DNA from: Flavilitoribacter nigricans DSM 23189 = NBRC 102662
Lineage (GTDB): Bacteria > Bacteroidota > Bacteroidia > Chitinophagales > Saprospiraceae
Reading direction: 5' to 3'
NCBI RefSeq assembly: GCF_002646595.1
Contig: NZ_PDUD01000027.1
Span: 62,001 to 126,000 of the forward strand
Length of the DNA stretch: 64,000 nt
Both the position numbers and the translations under genes were made by a program. This document shows positions 53,139 to 60,532 of the stretch, in pieces. Under the pieces are notes generated by a model that saw only the letters and a program-made list of their open reading frames with translations, ran no database searches and was not told the origin of the DNA. Positions within the stretch are counted from its first letter, which is position 1. The number at the start of each line of letters is the position of its first letter.

Positions 53139-53942
53139 TCAGGCCGACCGGAGATCGGCACTGCTTGGATAACTGATCTTTTCCATATCTTTTAACAGAG
53201 GGATGGCTTTGTAGTTCGTCAGGTCGTGCATGGAAGGTACCACCGAGATGTAGCCGTTCTCCAGCGCCCAGAGGTCGGTATCTTCTCCGCTGTCCATGTT
53301 GACGAACTTTCCGGTGAGCCAGTAGTATTTCTGTCCGCGCGGATCGGTGGCTTCCATAAACTCTTCCTCCCAGCGGGAGTCCGCCTGGCGGCATACCTTC
53401 AGCCCCTTGATCTGATCTCCGGGAAGTTTGGGAATATTGACATTCAGCAGGCTACCGGAAGACAGCCCGTGCTCCAGTACAAAACTGATCAGTTCGGACA
53501 GGTAAGGCTTGGCCGCATCAAAATCGGCATCATAGGCAAAATCCAGCAGGGAAAAACCGATCGAGGGGATGCCTTCCAAACTGGCTTCCATGGCGGCCGA
53601 CAGCGTGCCGGAATACAGAATATTGATAGCGGCGTTGGATCCGTGGTTAATGCCGGACAGCGCCAGGGTGGGCTTGCGATCCCGCAGGATCAGGTGTTTG
53701 GCCAGTTTTACACAATCAACGGGGGTGCCGGTGCATTCGTAGGCTTCAATACCTTCGAATACCTTAGCTTCGTGAATTCTTACGGGGTCGTGAATGGTCA
53801 CGGCGTGTCCCATTCCCGATTGGGGGGAATCCGGGGCTACTACTACTACATCTCCCAACTGGGAGGCTACGTCTACCAGCGCGCGGATACCCGGGGCAGT
53901 GATGCCGTCGTCGTTGGTGACTAAGATCAAAGGTCTACTCAT
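53139..53942 (-). CDS. surE: 5'/3'-nucleotidase SurE
   Basis: This metal-dependent phosphatase of nucleoside monophosphates is linked to survival in stationary phase. 267 residues from the ATG start MSRPLILVTNDDG; a TTG five codons upstream is the only alternative. The metal aspartates are in TNDDGITAPGI. Other motifs are VVAPDSPQSGMGHAVT, YECTGTPVDCVKLA and the metal-binding LSGINHGSNAAINILYSGT. It has a somewhat long C-terminal tail, as in other Bacteroidota. It probably shares a transcript with the small membrane protein gene downstream. Confidence 0.95.
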   Translation of the reverse strand: MSRPLILVTNDDGITAPGIRALVDVASQLGDVVVVAPDSPQSGMGHAVTIHDPVRIHEAKVFEGIEAYECTGTPVDCVKLAKHLILRDRKPTLALSGINHGSNAAINILYSGTLSAAMEASLEGIPSIGFSLLDFAYDADFDAAKPYLSELISFVLEHGLSSGSLLNVNIPKLPGDQIKGLKVCRQADSRWEEEFMEATDPRGQKYYWLTGKFVNMDSGEDTDLWALENGYISVVPSMHDLTNYKAIPLLKDMEKISYPSSADLRSA

Positions 53943-53977
53943 ATTATTTGTATTCAAATTTGAAATCTTTTAATTGC

Positions 53978-54517
53978 TTATCCCGGATACCAGCCTACCG
54001 TCGTTACCGGGAATTGGTGCTGATCCAGTTGTAAGGTGGTTCCCTGATCATTGCGCAGTTCAACATCCTCCAGTTCGATACTCAGGGAATACAGCGGCTG
54101 CGATTGGCCCGACGGACCGAGGTTCTCCTCAACGATCCGGATCCGGGCGGTGCCGCGCTGGGCGATCCATTCGCTGATTATTTTCGGCTGCTGTTCGATG
54201 ATGATCACATCATTGCAGTAATACTGCTCAATGTTGCCCTCGTAGGAAAGCAGGCTAAGCTGAATATCCGCGGACGGGCCGATCGAAAAAGATGCTGCTT
54301 CGGTTGATAATCCCAACTGGTCGCGATCTCCCTGAACGGCAATACTCAAATCTCCCGCTTCGTTGGATTGATAGATGAGGAAAGAGCCGCAGCCGTCGGC
54401 CGGACCGGTAAATACCAGAGATTCCGGGTTTGGAGTCTCCACTCTGGAACATCCCCAAAGGAGGCAGCCTACAGCCAGTAAACCAGCCAAATTTAAACGA
54501 GCGCTTAGCATATTCAT
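53978..54517 (-). CDS. Lipoprotein of unknown function
   Basis: About 179 residues from the ATG start MNMLSARLNLAG; the frame extends to 54553 but the extra residues are not signal-like. The signal peptide LLAVGCLLWGC ends in the lipidated cysteine. The mature part is beta-rich and starts with SLVFTGPADGCGSFLIYQS; it has two further cysteines. It contains ELEDVELRNDQGTTLQLD near the end. No family is recognised. The gene is upstream of surE on the same strand with a 35-bp gap, so it may be co-transcribed with it. Confidence 0.7.
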   Translation of the reverse strand: MNMLSARLNLAGLLAVGCLLWGCSRVETPNPESLVFTGPADGCGSFLIYQSNEAGDLSIAVQGDRDQLGLSTEAASFSIGPSADIQLSLLSYEGNIEQYYCNDVIIIEQQPKIISEWIAQRGTARIRIVEENLGPSGQSQPLYSLSIELEDVELRNDQGTTLQLDQHQFPVTTVGWYPG

Positions 54518-54668
54518 TGTTTTCCTTTTTTTATAAACGTAGCGAGGCGCCAAAAAGACGGGCGGGCCCCGGAAATTGTTAAAACTTGACAGTCATTTTA
54601 CCTGTAATTTGCCGATTTATGAACAAAAAGTGGTCAATTTGTGTCCTGTTTTGGAAAACTGATCGTGC

Positions 54669-55715
54669 ATGAAGCATTTAGGTAAAAAAGGCGTTTTATT
54701 AGTGAATCTGGGCACTCCGGACAGTCCGTCCCGGGGAGCCGTTTATCGCTACCTCAAACAATTTCTTCTCGATCCCCGGGTGATCGATTATCCCTGGTTG
54801 CCCCGCAATCTGCTGGTCCGCGGGATCATTGCTCCTTTCCGCTCCGGAAGCTCCGCAAAGTTATACAAACAGCTTTGGACGGAAGAAGGTTCTCCATTGA
54901 AAGTTTACGGAGAACGGGTGGCTGCTGGGGTGCAGGAACTGCTCGGAGAAGAGTATGTCGTTGAGCTGGCCATGCGCTACCAATCGCCTTCCATGCCGGA
55001 TGCCATCGATCGCTTGCTGGCCCAAAAAGTATCGGAGATTATCGTGTTCCCGATGTTCCCGCAGTACGCTTCCGCTACTACCGGCTCGGTCCACGACGAA
55101 GTGATGCGGGTGTTCCGCGAAAAGGATACCATTCCGAATATCCGGATGATCAATTCCTACTACGATTACCCGGCCATGATCGATATTTTTGCGGATAACG
55201 CCCGGCAGTTCGATCTGGACAGTTATGATCATATCCTGTTCAGTTACCACGGTCTGCCGCAGCGTCAGTTGCGCAAAGCGGATGATTTCAACCACTGTCT
55301 GCAATCGGAAAATTGCTGTCAGCGTATTTCCGCTACCAACCAATTCTGCTATTCGGCCCAGTGTCACGCTACTACCCGGGCCATTGCGGGAGCGCTCCAA
55401 CTGACGCCCGAGCGATATACCACCACTTTCCAAAGCCGCCTGGGGCCGGAAGCCTGGGCCCAACCTTATACCAGCGCTACTCTGGAAGAACTGGCTAAGA
55501 ACGGCGCCAAGCGCATCCTGGTCTTCAGCCCTGCCTTCGTGGCGGATTGTCTGGAAACCATCATTGAGATCGGCACGGAATACCAGGAAGAGTTCGAGGA
55601 ACTGGGCGGCGAAAAGGTCGATTTGGTACCCAGCCTGAACGATGATCCCCGTTGGATCCGCATTGTGGCGGATCTGGTTATGGAGCAGTCGGGCGTCGGC
55701 ACCTCAATGGGGTAG
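54669..55715 (+). CDS. hemH: Ferrochelatase
   Basis: It inserts ferrous iron into protoporphyrin IX in the last step of haem synthesis. This 348-residue enzyme has the family start GVLLVNLGTPDSPS, a metal/porphyrin-binding His in LFSYHGLPQRQLRKAD and the acidic motif SPAFVADCLETIIEIG. Three or four cysteines (HCLQSENCCQR and NQFCYSAQCHAT) sit where some ferrochelatases carry a [2Fe-2S] cluster or extra metal. No other haem genes are adjacent. Haem supply is relevant to the globin at 42982, but the two are not linked. Confidence 0.95.
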   Translation: MKHLGKKGVLLVNLGTPDSPSRGAVYRYLKQFLLDPRVIDYPWLPRNLLVRGIIAPFRSGSSAKLYKQLWTEEGSPLKVYGERVAAGVQELLGEEYVVELAMRYQSPSMPDAIDRLLAQKVSEIIVFPMFPQYASATTGSVHDEVMRVFREKDTIPNIRMINSYYDYPAMIDIFADNARQFDLDSYDHILFSYHGLPQRQLRKADDFNHCLQSENCCQRISATNQFCYSAQCHATTRAIAGALQLTPERYTTTFQSRLGPEAWAQPYTSATLEELAKNGAKRILVFSPAFVADCLETIIEIGTEYQEEFEELGGEKVDLVPSLNDDPRWIRIVADLVMEQSGVGTSMG

Positions 55716-55750
55716 TGGTGTGGTGTTTTAAGGTGATCATACGATTTTTT

Positions 55751-55784
55751 CAATATCAATTACCATAGCGGGAAAAGGCAGTTT
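55751..55784 (+). repeat. Second dispersed repeat, copy 1
   Basis: CAATATCAATTACCATAGCG then GGAAAAGGCAGTTT recurs with few changes at 58590-58624. Both lie downstream of plus-strand genes. Confidence 0.55.
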
Positions 55785-55928
55785 GCTGCTGCGATAGGCT
55801 CCGTCGGGTATTTTTCACCTTTCGGCAGCACTGCGGAAGCCATTTGCGTGTTATTAAAATGATCGCACCTTTGCTTTCAGCCTGTAATCTTAATGGAAGG
55901 CTGAATTTCCACACCTAAACAGCTACTC

Positions 55929-56384
55929 ATGGAAAATACCGTTTGGGAATTCCAACACGCCGTTACCTGCCAGGCCAGTTGCGCCCAGATCTGGTCATTT
56001 CTTACGGACGTCACCAACTGGGAACGTCTGGAAGGCACCACCGTAAACTGGATCCGGATCTACGGTCCCTTCGACACCGGTACCAATGGAGAGACCAAAA
56101 TGCCGGGTAAGATGCCCCAGCGCTGGGTGATCGGGCCCGTGGAAGAAGAACGTCTGATGGTGATCGAAGTACCACTGGAAGGCGCCGTATTTTACAACCG
56201 CACCGAACTGGAATCCCTGGAAGAGGGTAAGACCCGCATTCTCCGCACCATGAGCCTGGCCGGGCCCAATGCCGCCGGGATGACCGACGGTATGCAGGCA
56301 TTCGAACAAAATGCCCCACTGGGGCTGGCCAAAATGGCCCGGGAGATCGAAGCCAAGGTCGCCGAGGAGAGAAAAAATAGCTGA
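55929..56384 (+). CDS. SRPBCC-fold protein (polyketide cyclase/dehydrase-like)
   Basis: This 151-residue START-like protein has the family order: strand with EFQHAVTCQASCAQIWSFL, helix, TDVTNWERLEGTT, then an antiparallel sheet (TGTNGETKMPGKMP, EERLMVIEVPLEG, KTRILRTMSLAG) and a long C-terminal helix (LGLAKMAREIEAKVAEE). Such proteins bind hydrophobic ligands in a cavity. No catalytic residues are evident, so binding and not catalysis is a fair guess. Confidence 0.8.
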   Translation: MENTVWEFQHAVTCQASCAQIWSFLTDVTNWERLEGTTVNWIRIYGPFDTGTNGETKMPGKMPQRWVIGPVEEERLMVIEVPLEGAVFYNRTELESLEEGKTRILRTMSLAGPNAAGMTDGMQAFEQNAPLGLAKMAREIEAKVAEERKNS

Positions 56385-56479
56385 TCATTCCGATTCGCCG
56401 AAAGAATCCCTATTTTGTAAATCGTTGAAATCCATTCTGATAAGCCCAGTGGGCCAACGATTAAAAGGGAGAGCTAAGC

Positions 56480-57151
56480 ATGAAACACCGGCAATTCATC
56501 TGTTTTCTACTGCTGTTTTGTATTGGTAGCGTAGATTTAATGGCGCAGGGCAAAGGATACAAACGTCAGAGCCGGTTCAAGGCCGGTTTGCAGATCGGTC
56601 TCAATATGGCCCAGATCGACGGCGATCGATACAGCGGCTACCGCCGTGCCGGCATTCAGGGCGGACTCATGGGCGTAGTCGTACTCAACCGCAATAACCT
56701 ACTCACTACCGAATTACTGTTCAGTCAGCGTGGAAGCCAGCCGTCTAATCGGGAAAGGCGCGAAAATATCGAATACCAGCTGCGGATCCGGTTAAATTAT
56801 GTGGAAGTTCCCGTTGTTTATCGCCATCTTTTCAATGAAGGTGAGGATGGAAGTTTTAGCCATGATTATCACTTCGGACTTTCGTTCGGCCGCCTGGTGA
56901 GCTCCCGGATCGAGGAATCCAGCTTTAACCCTTACTACCAGCCCCGTACGAAAGACTCCCTGATCAAGACCGGGGATGACATTCAGGAAAATGATGTAAG
57001 TCTGCTCTTCGGTGGCACCTTATTATTCAACAGGTATTTTGGTCTGAGCCTGCGCAGTGTCATATCGCTCACTTCCTTTTACGACCCGGAGGGTACTTCG
57101 GCCCTGCGAACCTACCACCTCACTTTGGCCGGAGTTTACTATTTGAACTGA
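56480..57151 (+). CDS. PorT-like outer membrane beta-barrel protein
   Basis: The 223-residue precursor has a signal peptide ending SVDLMAQ. The mature part opens with FKAGLQIGLNMAQIDGD and alternates amphipathic strands with short turns: LLTTELLFSQRG, YQLRIRLNYVEVPVVYRHL and SLLFGGTLLFNRYFGLSLR. It ends LTLAGVYYLN. The pattern fits the PorT/OMP_b-brl_2 family of eight-stranded barrels. It is too generic to claim the T9SS protein PorT itself. Confidence 0.8.
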   Translation: MKHRQFICFLLLFCIGSVDLMAQGKGYKRQSRFKAGLQIGLNMAQIDGDRYSGYRRAGIQGGLMGVVVLNRNNLLTTELLFSQRGSQPSNRERRENIEYQLRIRLNYVEVPVVYRHLFNEGEDGSFSHDYHFGLSFGRLVSSRIEESSFNPYYQPRTKDSLIKTGDDIQENDVSLLFGGTLLFNRYFGLSLRSVISLTSFYDPEGTSALRTYHLTLAGVYYLN

Positions 57152-57250
57152 AGCGGGATCTCCGGTATTCTCGTTTAAGGCTCCGAATCCTGCGAAGTCC
57201 TGTCCATTTAGCCTTATCTTTCCGCCACAAACAACAATATTCCAGTCGCT

Positions 57251-58522
57251 ATGATGATAAGATCCTTGAGTTTACTGCTCATTTTAGCTTTCCCTATTCT
57301 TCTGCTCAGTCAGTCCGATACGATCCATCTGTACCAGCCCGCATGGGTGTTTGACGGTACGGAGATGCACGAAAACTGGTCGGTAGCCGTCCGCGGTGCC
57401 ACCATTCTGGCCGCCGGGCCCCGCAACGGACTGAACTTGCCTTCCGGCCCACGGATAACGCACGATTTGCCGGGCCAGACCCTGCTACCGGGAATGATCG
57501 AGGGGCATTCGCATATTCTGCTTCATCCCTACGATGAAACTTCCTGGAACGATCAGGTGCTGGTGGAAAGTGAGGCCGAACGGGTGGCGCGGGCTACGGT
57601 CCACGTGCGGAAGACCCTGGAGGCGGGATTCACTACCAGCCGGGACCTGGGAAGTGAGGGCGCCGGCTACGCGGACGTTGGGGTAAAAGAGGCGATCGAA
57701 AAGGGCGTGATCCCGGGACCGAGCCTGCTGGTTGCCGGTCCGGCAATCGTAGCGAGTGGTAGTTACGGGCCAAAAGGATTTGCGCCCCACGTGCAGTTCC
57801 CGCTGGGGGCCGCTACCGCCGACGGTATCGAAGGACTGACCCGCGAAGTCCGGACCCAGATCGGACACGGCGCTGATCTGATCAAAGTCTACGCCGACTA
57901 TCGCTGGGGACCCAAGGGAGAAGCAATGGCCACCTTTACCCTGGAAGAACTCGAACAGATCGTCAAAGTAGCCGCCAGTAGCGGCCGACAGGTGGTCGCC
58001 CACGCTGCGACCCCCGAGGGCATGCGACGGGCTACCCTCGCCGGGGTAAAGACCATCGAGCACGGTGACGGAGGTAACCCGGAGGTCTTTCGCTTGATGC
58101 AGGAACGGGGAGTTGCGCTCTGCCCCACCATTGCCGCCGGGGATGCGATCAGTCAGTACCGCGGCTGGCAAAAGGGAACGGACCCGGATCCGGCCCGCAT
58201 TGTACAAAAACGCAAAAGTGTGCAGCAGGCACTGGCTGCCGGCGTAACCATCGTGGCCGGTGGGGATGTCGGTGTATTTACCCACGGAGAAAACGTCCGC
58301 GAGCTGGAACTGATGGTGGAGTACGGGATGTCCCCTCTGGACGTACTGCGCTCCGTGACCGCCGTTAATGCGGAAGTATTCGATCTGAACGATCGCGGCC
58401 GGATCGCCCCGGAGCTGCGGGCCGACCTGGTGGTGGTAAGCGGCCGGCCCGATGAGGATATAAAAGCGCTGTGGCAGGTGCGTCGCGTACTGAAAGCCGG
58501 GAAGATGGTATATAGCCGCTAG
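57251..58522 (+). CDS. Exported amidohydrolase-family enzyme
   Basis: The 423-residue protein has a signal peptide (RSLSLLLILAFPILLLS) and is therefore periplasmic or surface-bound. The amidohydrolase core shows LPGMIEGHSHILLHPYD (HxH metal ligands), a lysine in HGADLIKVYADYRWG that may bridge metals, then VVAHAATPEGM and TIEHGDGG histidines, and the catalytic aspartate in VAGGDVGVF. The N- and C-terminal strands form the small composite sheet (WSVAVRGATILAAGP, LRADLVVVSGRPDED). It is imidazolonepropionase-like; actual substrates in this group are often cyclic peptides or aryl dipeptides. Confidence 0.88.
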   Translation: MMIRSLSLLLILAFPILLLSQSDTIHLYQPAWVFDGTEMHENWSVAVRGATILAAGPRNGLNLPSGPRITHDLPGQTLLPGMIEGHSHILLHPYDETSWNDQVLVESEAERVARATVHVRKTLEAGFTTSRDLGSEGAGYADVGVKEAIEKGVIPGPSLLVAGPAIVASGSYGPKGFAPHVQFPLGAATADGIEGLTREVRTQIGHGADLIKVYADYRWGPKGEAMATFTLEELEQIVKVAASSGRQVVAHAATPEGMRRATLAGVKTIEHGDGGNPEVFRLMQERGVALCPTIAAGDAISQYRGWQKGTDPDPARIVQKRKSVQQALAAGVTIVAGGDVGVFTHGENVRELELMVEYGMSPLDVLRSVTAVNAEVFDLNDRGRIAPELRADLVVVSGRPDEDIKALWQVRRVLKAGKMVYSR

Positions 58523-58589
58523 CAGATTCCCGGAGCATACAGCGGTTCGGTTTTAATGGATTGTCATAACATTTTATCAATTGTAAGCT

Positions 58590-58624
58590 CAATCTCAATT
58601 ACCATAGCAAGGTAAAGGCAGTTT
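58590..58624 (+). repeat. Second dispersed repeat, copy 2
   Basis: CAATCTCAATTACCATAGCA then AGGTAAAGGCAGTTT, a near copy of 55751-55784. AT-rich sequence with GAAATTGCAATT follows. Confidence 0.55.
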
Positions 58625-58745
58625 TTCCCCCGGCATATCCATTTTGCACGATTATGAGGTATTGAATTTGCTATTGCTATTGAAATTGCAATTCTTCAAA
58701 CTCAATAATTTGAGAACTGCCCCCTACGCTACGGGCGGATCACGA

Positions 58746-59234
58746 TTATTTCCCCGGCTCCGACTCACCGGCTGTGGATCCCGGCGCTCGTATCCCCGAG
58801 ACGTGGGAAGCGATCGCTTTCCATCGATCTCCTCTTTTGATCAATACATTGCTGGATTCGTAGATCATTTCCACGCCTTTATTGATCATATGACCGGTGC
58901 CGGCTACAATGGCGGTGCCGTTCTCCAAAATATCCAATCTTTTGATGGTGTAAAAAAAGGAATCGTGTTCCATGGCGTGGGCTTTTATCCAGTCCATTTC
59001 TCCGGCTTTATCGGACCAATTGCCGCCGGCATCCACCATCTGGAAGGAACCATCCAGGATCTGGTCCAGCAGCATGGTGTCCTGTTCGCGGTAGGCGGTG
59101 GGCCAGTGGACTTCTTTTAGTTGTCGTAATTGCCGGGCATCGGCAGTCGGATCAATGGTTATGGCCTGCGATCCGGACGGCGTACAGGCGACGGCAACGA
59201 GCAGGATCAACAAGCTCCAAAACGTAAATTTCAT
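58746..59234 (-). CDS. DUF4440/SnoaL-like lipoprotein
   Basis: The 162-residue precursor has a lipobox LVAVAC at about residue 17. The mature part has the NTF2-like order: a long helix RQLKEVHWPTAYREQDTMLL, the DQILDGSFQMVDAGGNW strand region, AHAMEHDSFFYTIKRLDI, ENGTAIVAGTGHMIN and KRGDRWKAIASHVSG. Such folds occur in ketosteroid isomerase-like and binding proteins; the cavity residues do not identify a substrate. It lies alone between a plus-strand amidohydrolase gene and a LytTR regulator. Confidence 0.8.
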   Translation of the reverse strand: MKFTFWSLLILLVAVACTPSGSQAITIDPTADARQLRQLKEVHWPTAYREQDTMLLDQILDGSFQMVDAGGNWSDKAGEMDWIKAHAMEHDSFFYTIKRLDILENGTAIVAGTGHMINKGVEMIYESSNVLIKRGDRWKAIASHVSGIRAPGSTAGESEPGK

Positions 59235-59415
59235 CGGTAGCTGATTTAAATGTAATTGTTAAATGGAGCTATGAAGATGAATGGCTTAGCACGAGGAGAA
59301 AAGCCAAACCGGGTGAGCCGAGGAATAAACGAGGTGAGTCGGGCCAAGCAGGGGTTGAACGTCCCGTAGGGCTACGGCACGCTAAACCTGCACGTCTACC
59401 CTGCACGTTTACGGT

Positions 59416-60162
59416 TTACATGAATTCGCCGCAATAACTTCGGCTGAACTTTACCCGCGTACCATTATGCAGCGTCAACCAACCGTCGCCGTTCTTATTC
59501 TTTTCGAAATACGCTACCTGTTCCATGTTTACGGCGAAAGACCGGTGCACACGCCGGATAGCCGTATCCTCATAGGCCGCAAGAAAAGATTTCATACTTT
59601 GATAAAGCACAAAATTCCCGTTATCCGTATGCAGGATGATACAGTTGTTGGAGGTTTCAATGTAGGAGATGTTTTGCCAGGTACAGGGGTAGGTCTTATT
59701 GCCGGAGGTAAGCAAAATGGGTGGCGGAACGTCTGGAGGTACCGCGGTATCACTATCTGCCACCGGCTTCGTATCCACAAACACCAGCGAGCAATAGCAA
59801 AGCAGATGAACGGTAAGGTTATTGGTAAAGGTGCCGTTGAGAAATCCAAAGACCGTATCGGCACAATCGGCCGAACCGATCACCATCAGGAACAGAATAC
59901 CCGAACTGATCAGCATATTGAGCACCCCGGCGGACAGGCCGATCCCCATCTGAATGGCAAAGTGTCCAAAGGGCCCCATTGGTTTCCAGCGGGAAGCAGT
60001 CCGGGCCGTCCAGCCGGAGGCCGCTAACCAAAAGACCAGGCCCGTAGCTGCAACGATCATCAACTCCATGAAACAACGGTAATCCGTAGCTTGCTGGAAG
60101 AGGTAACCCAGTACCAGGTTGAGCAATATAAAAAAGGATATGATGAAGTGCTTGAGAGTCAT
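59416..60162 (-). CDS. Membrane-bound LytTR transcriptional regulator
   Basis: About 248 residues from the ATG start MTLKHFIISFFIL; the upstream frame to 60276 has unlikely composition. Four membrane segments lie at about 5-150 (FIISFFILLNLVLGYLF, MELMIVAATGLVFWLAAS, IQMGIGLSAGVLNMLISS, LTVHLLCYCSLVFV). The LytTR DNA-binding domain fills the C-terminus: NISYIETSNNCIILHTDNG, MKSFLAAYEDTAIRRVHRSF and LTLHNGTRVKFSRSYC. It has no receiver, so it would sense through the membrane part. It is divergent from the ABC permease gene at 60533, a possible target. Confidence 0.85.
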   Translation of the reverse strand: MTLKHFIISFFILLNLVLGYLFQQATDYRCFMELMIVAATGLVFWLAASGWTARTASRWKPMGPFGHFAIQMGIGLSAGVLNMLISSGILFLMVIGSADCADTVFGFLNGTFTNNLTVHLLCYCSLVFVDTKPVADSDTAVPPDVPPPILLTSGNKTYPCTWQNISYIETSNNCIILHTDNGNFVLYQSMKSFLAAYEDTAIRRVHRSFAVNMEQVAYFEKNKNGDGWLTLHNGTRVKFSRSYCGEFM

Positions 60163-60532
60163 GATCAACAGGCTCGGTGAAGGAAAAGTGTGCCCGGCCG
60201 GACCGGGAATCTTTTTGAGAACGCACGAAGCGGTCCGGCAGTTGCCCGGATCAGCTTCCCGCTGGAAAAATGCCAAAAGCTGCGGCTGTCGCGAACCCGA
60301 TTACATCCGGGCGGTCTTTGGGTACCTGATCTCCTCCGTCCGATTGAGCGTTCATTCCCGGACACCTGTTGTTCAAATCTGAACATATTTTTCCCTGATT
60401 TGGACGGTTTTTGCTTGTATTTACCTGATTTATAGGTGTTTTTGAGCTTGGCATGAAATTTCCATGAATAAAAACGGAGCGATCGTCCCACTATCGCTCC
60501 TGGTACCATCATAACTACTAAATCACCCGGCC
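60163..60532. other. Divergent intergenic region with an 8-bp hairpin
   Basis: GGAGCGAT at 60476-60483 and ATCGCTCC at 60493-60500 pair perfectly over a 9-nt loop, 33 bp before the ABC permease start. On the minus strand a GTTTTTATT tail would make it a terminator; on the plus strand it could be a leader hairpin. Promoters for the LytTR gene and the permease should be here. Confidence 0.5.
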
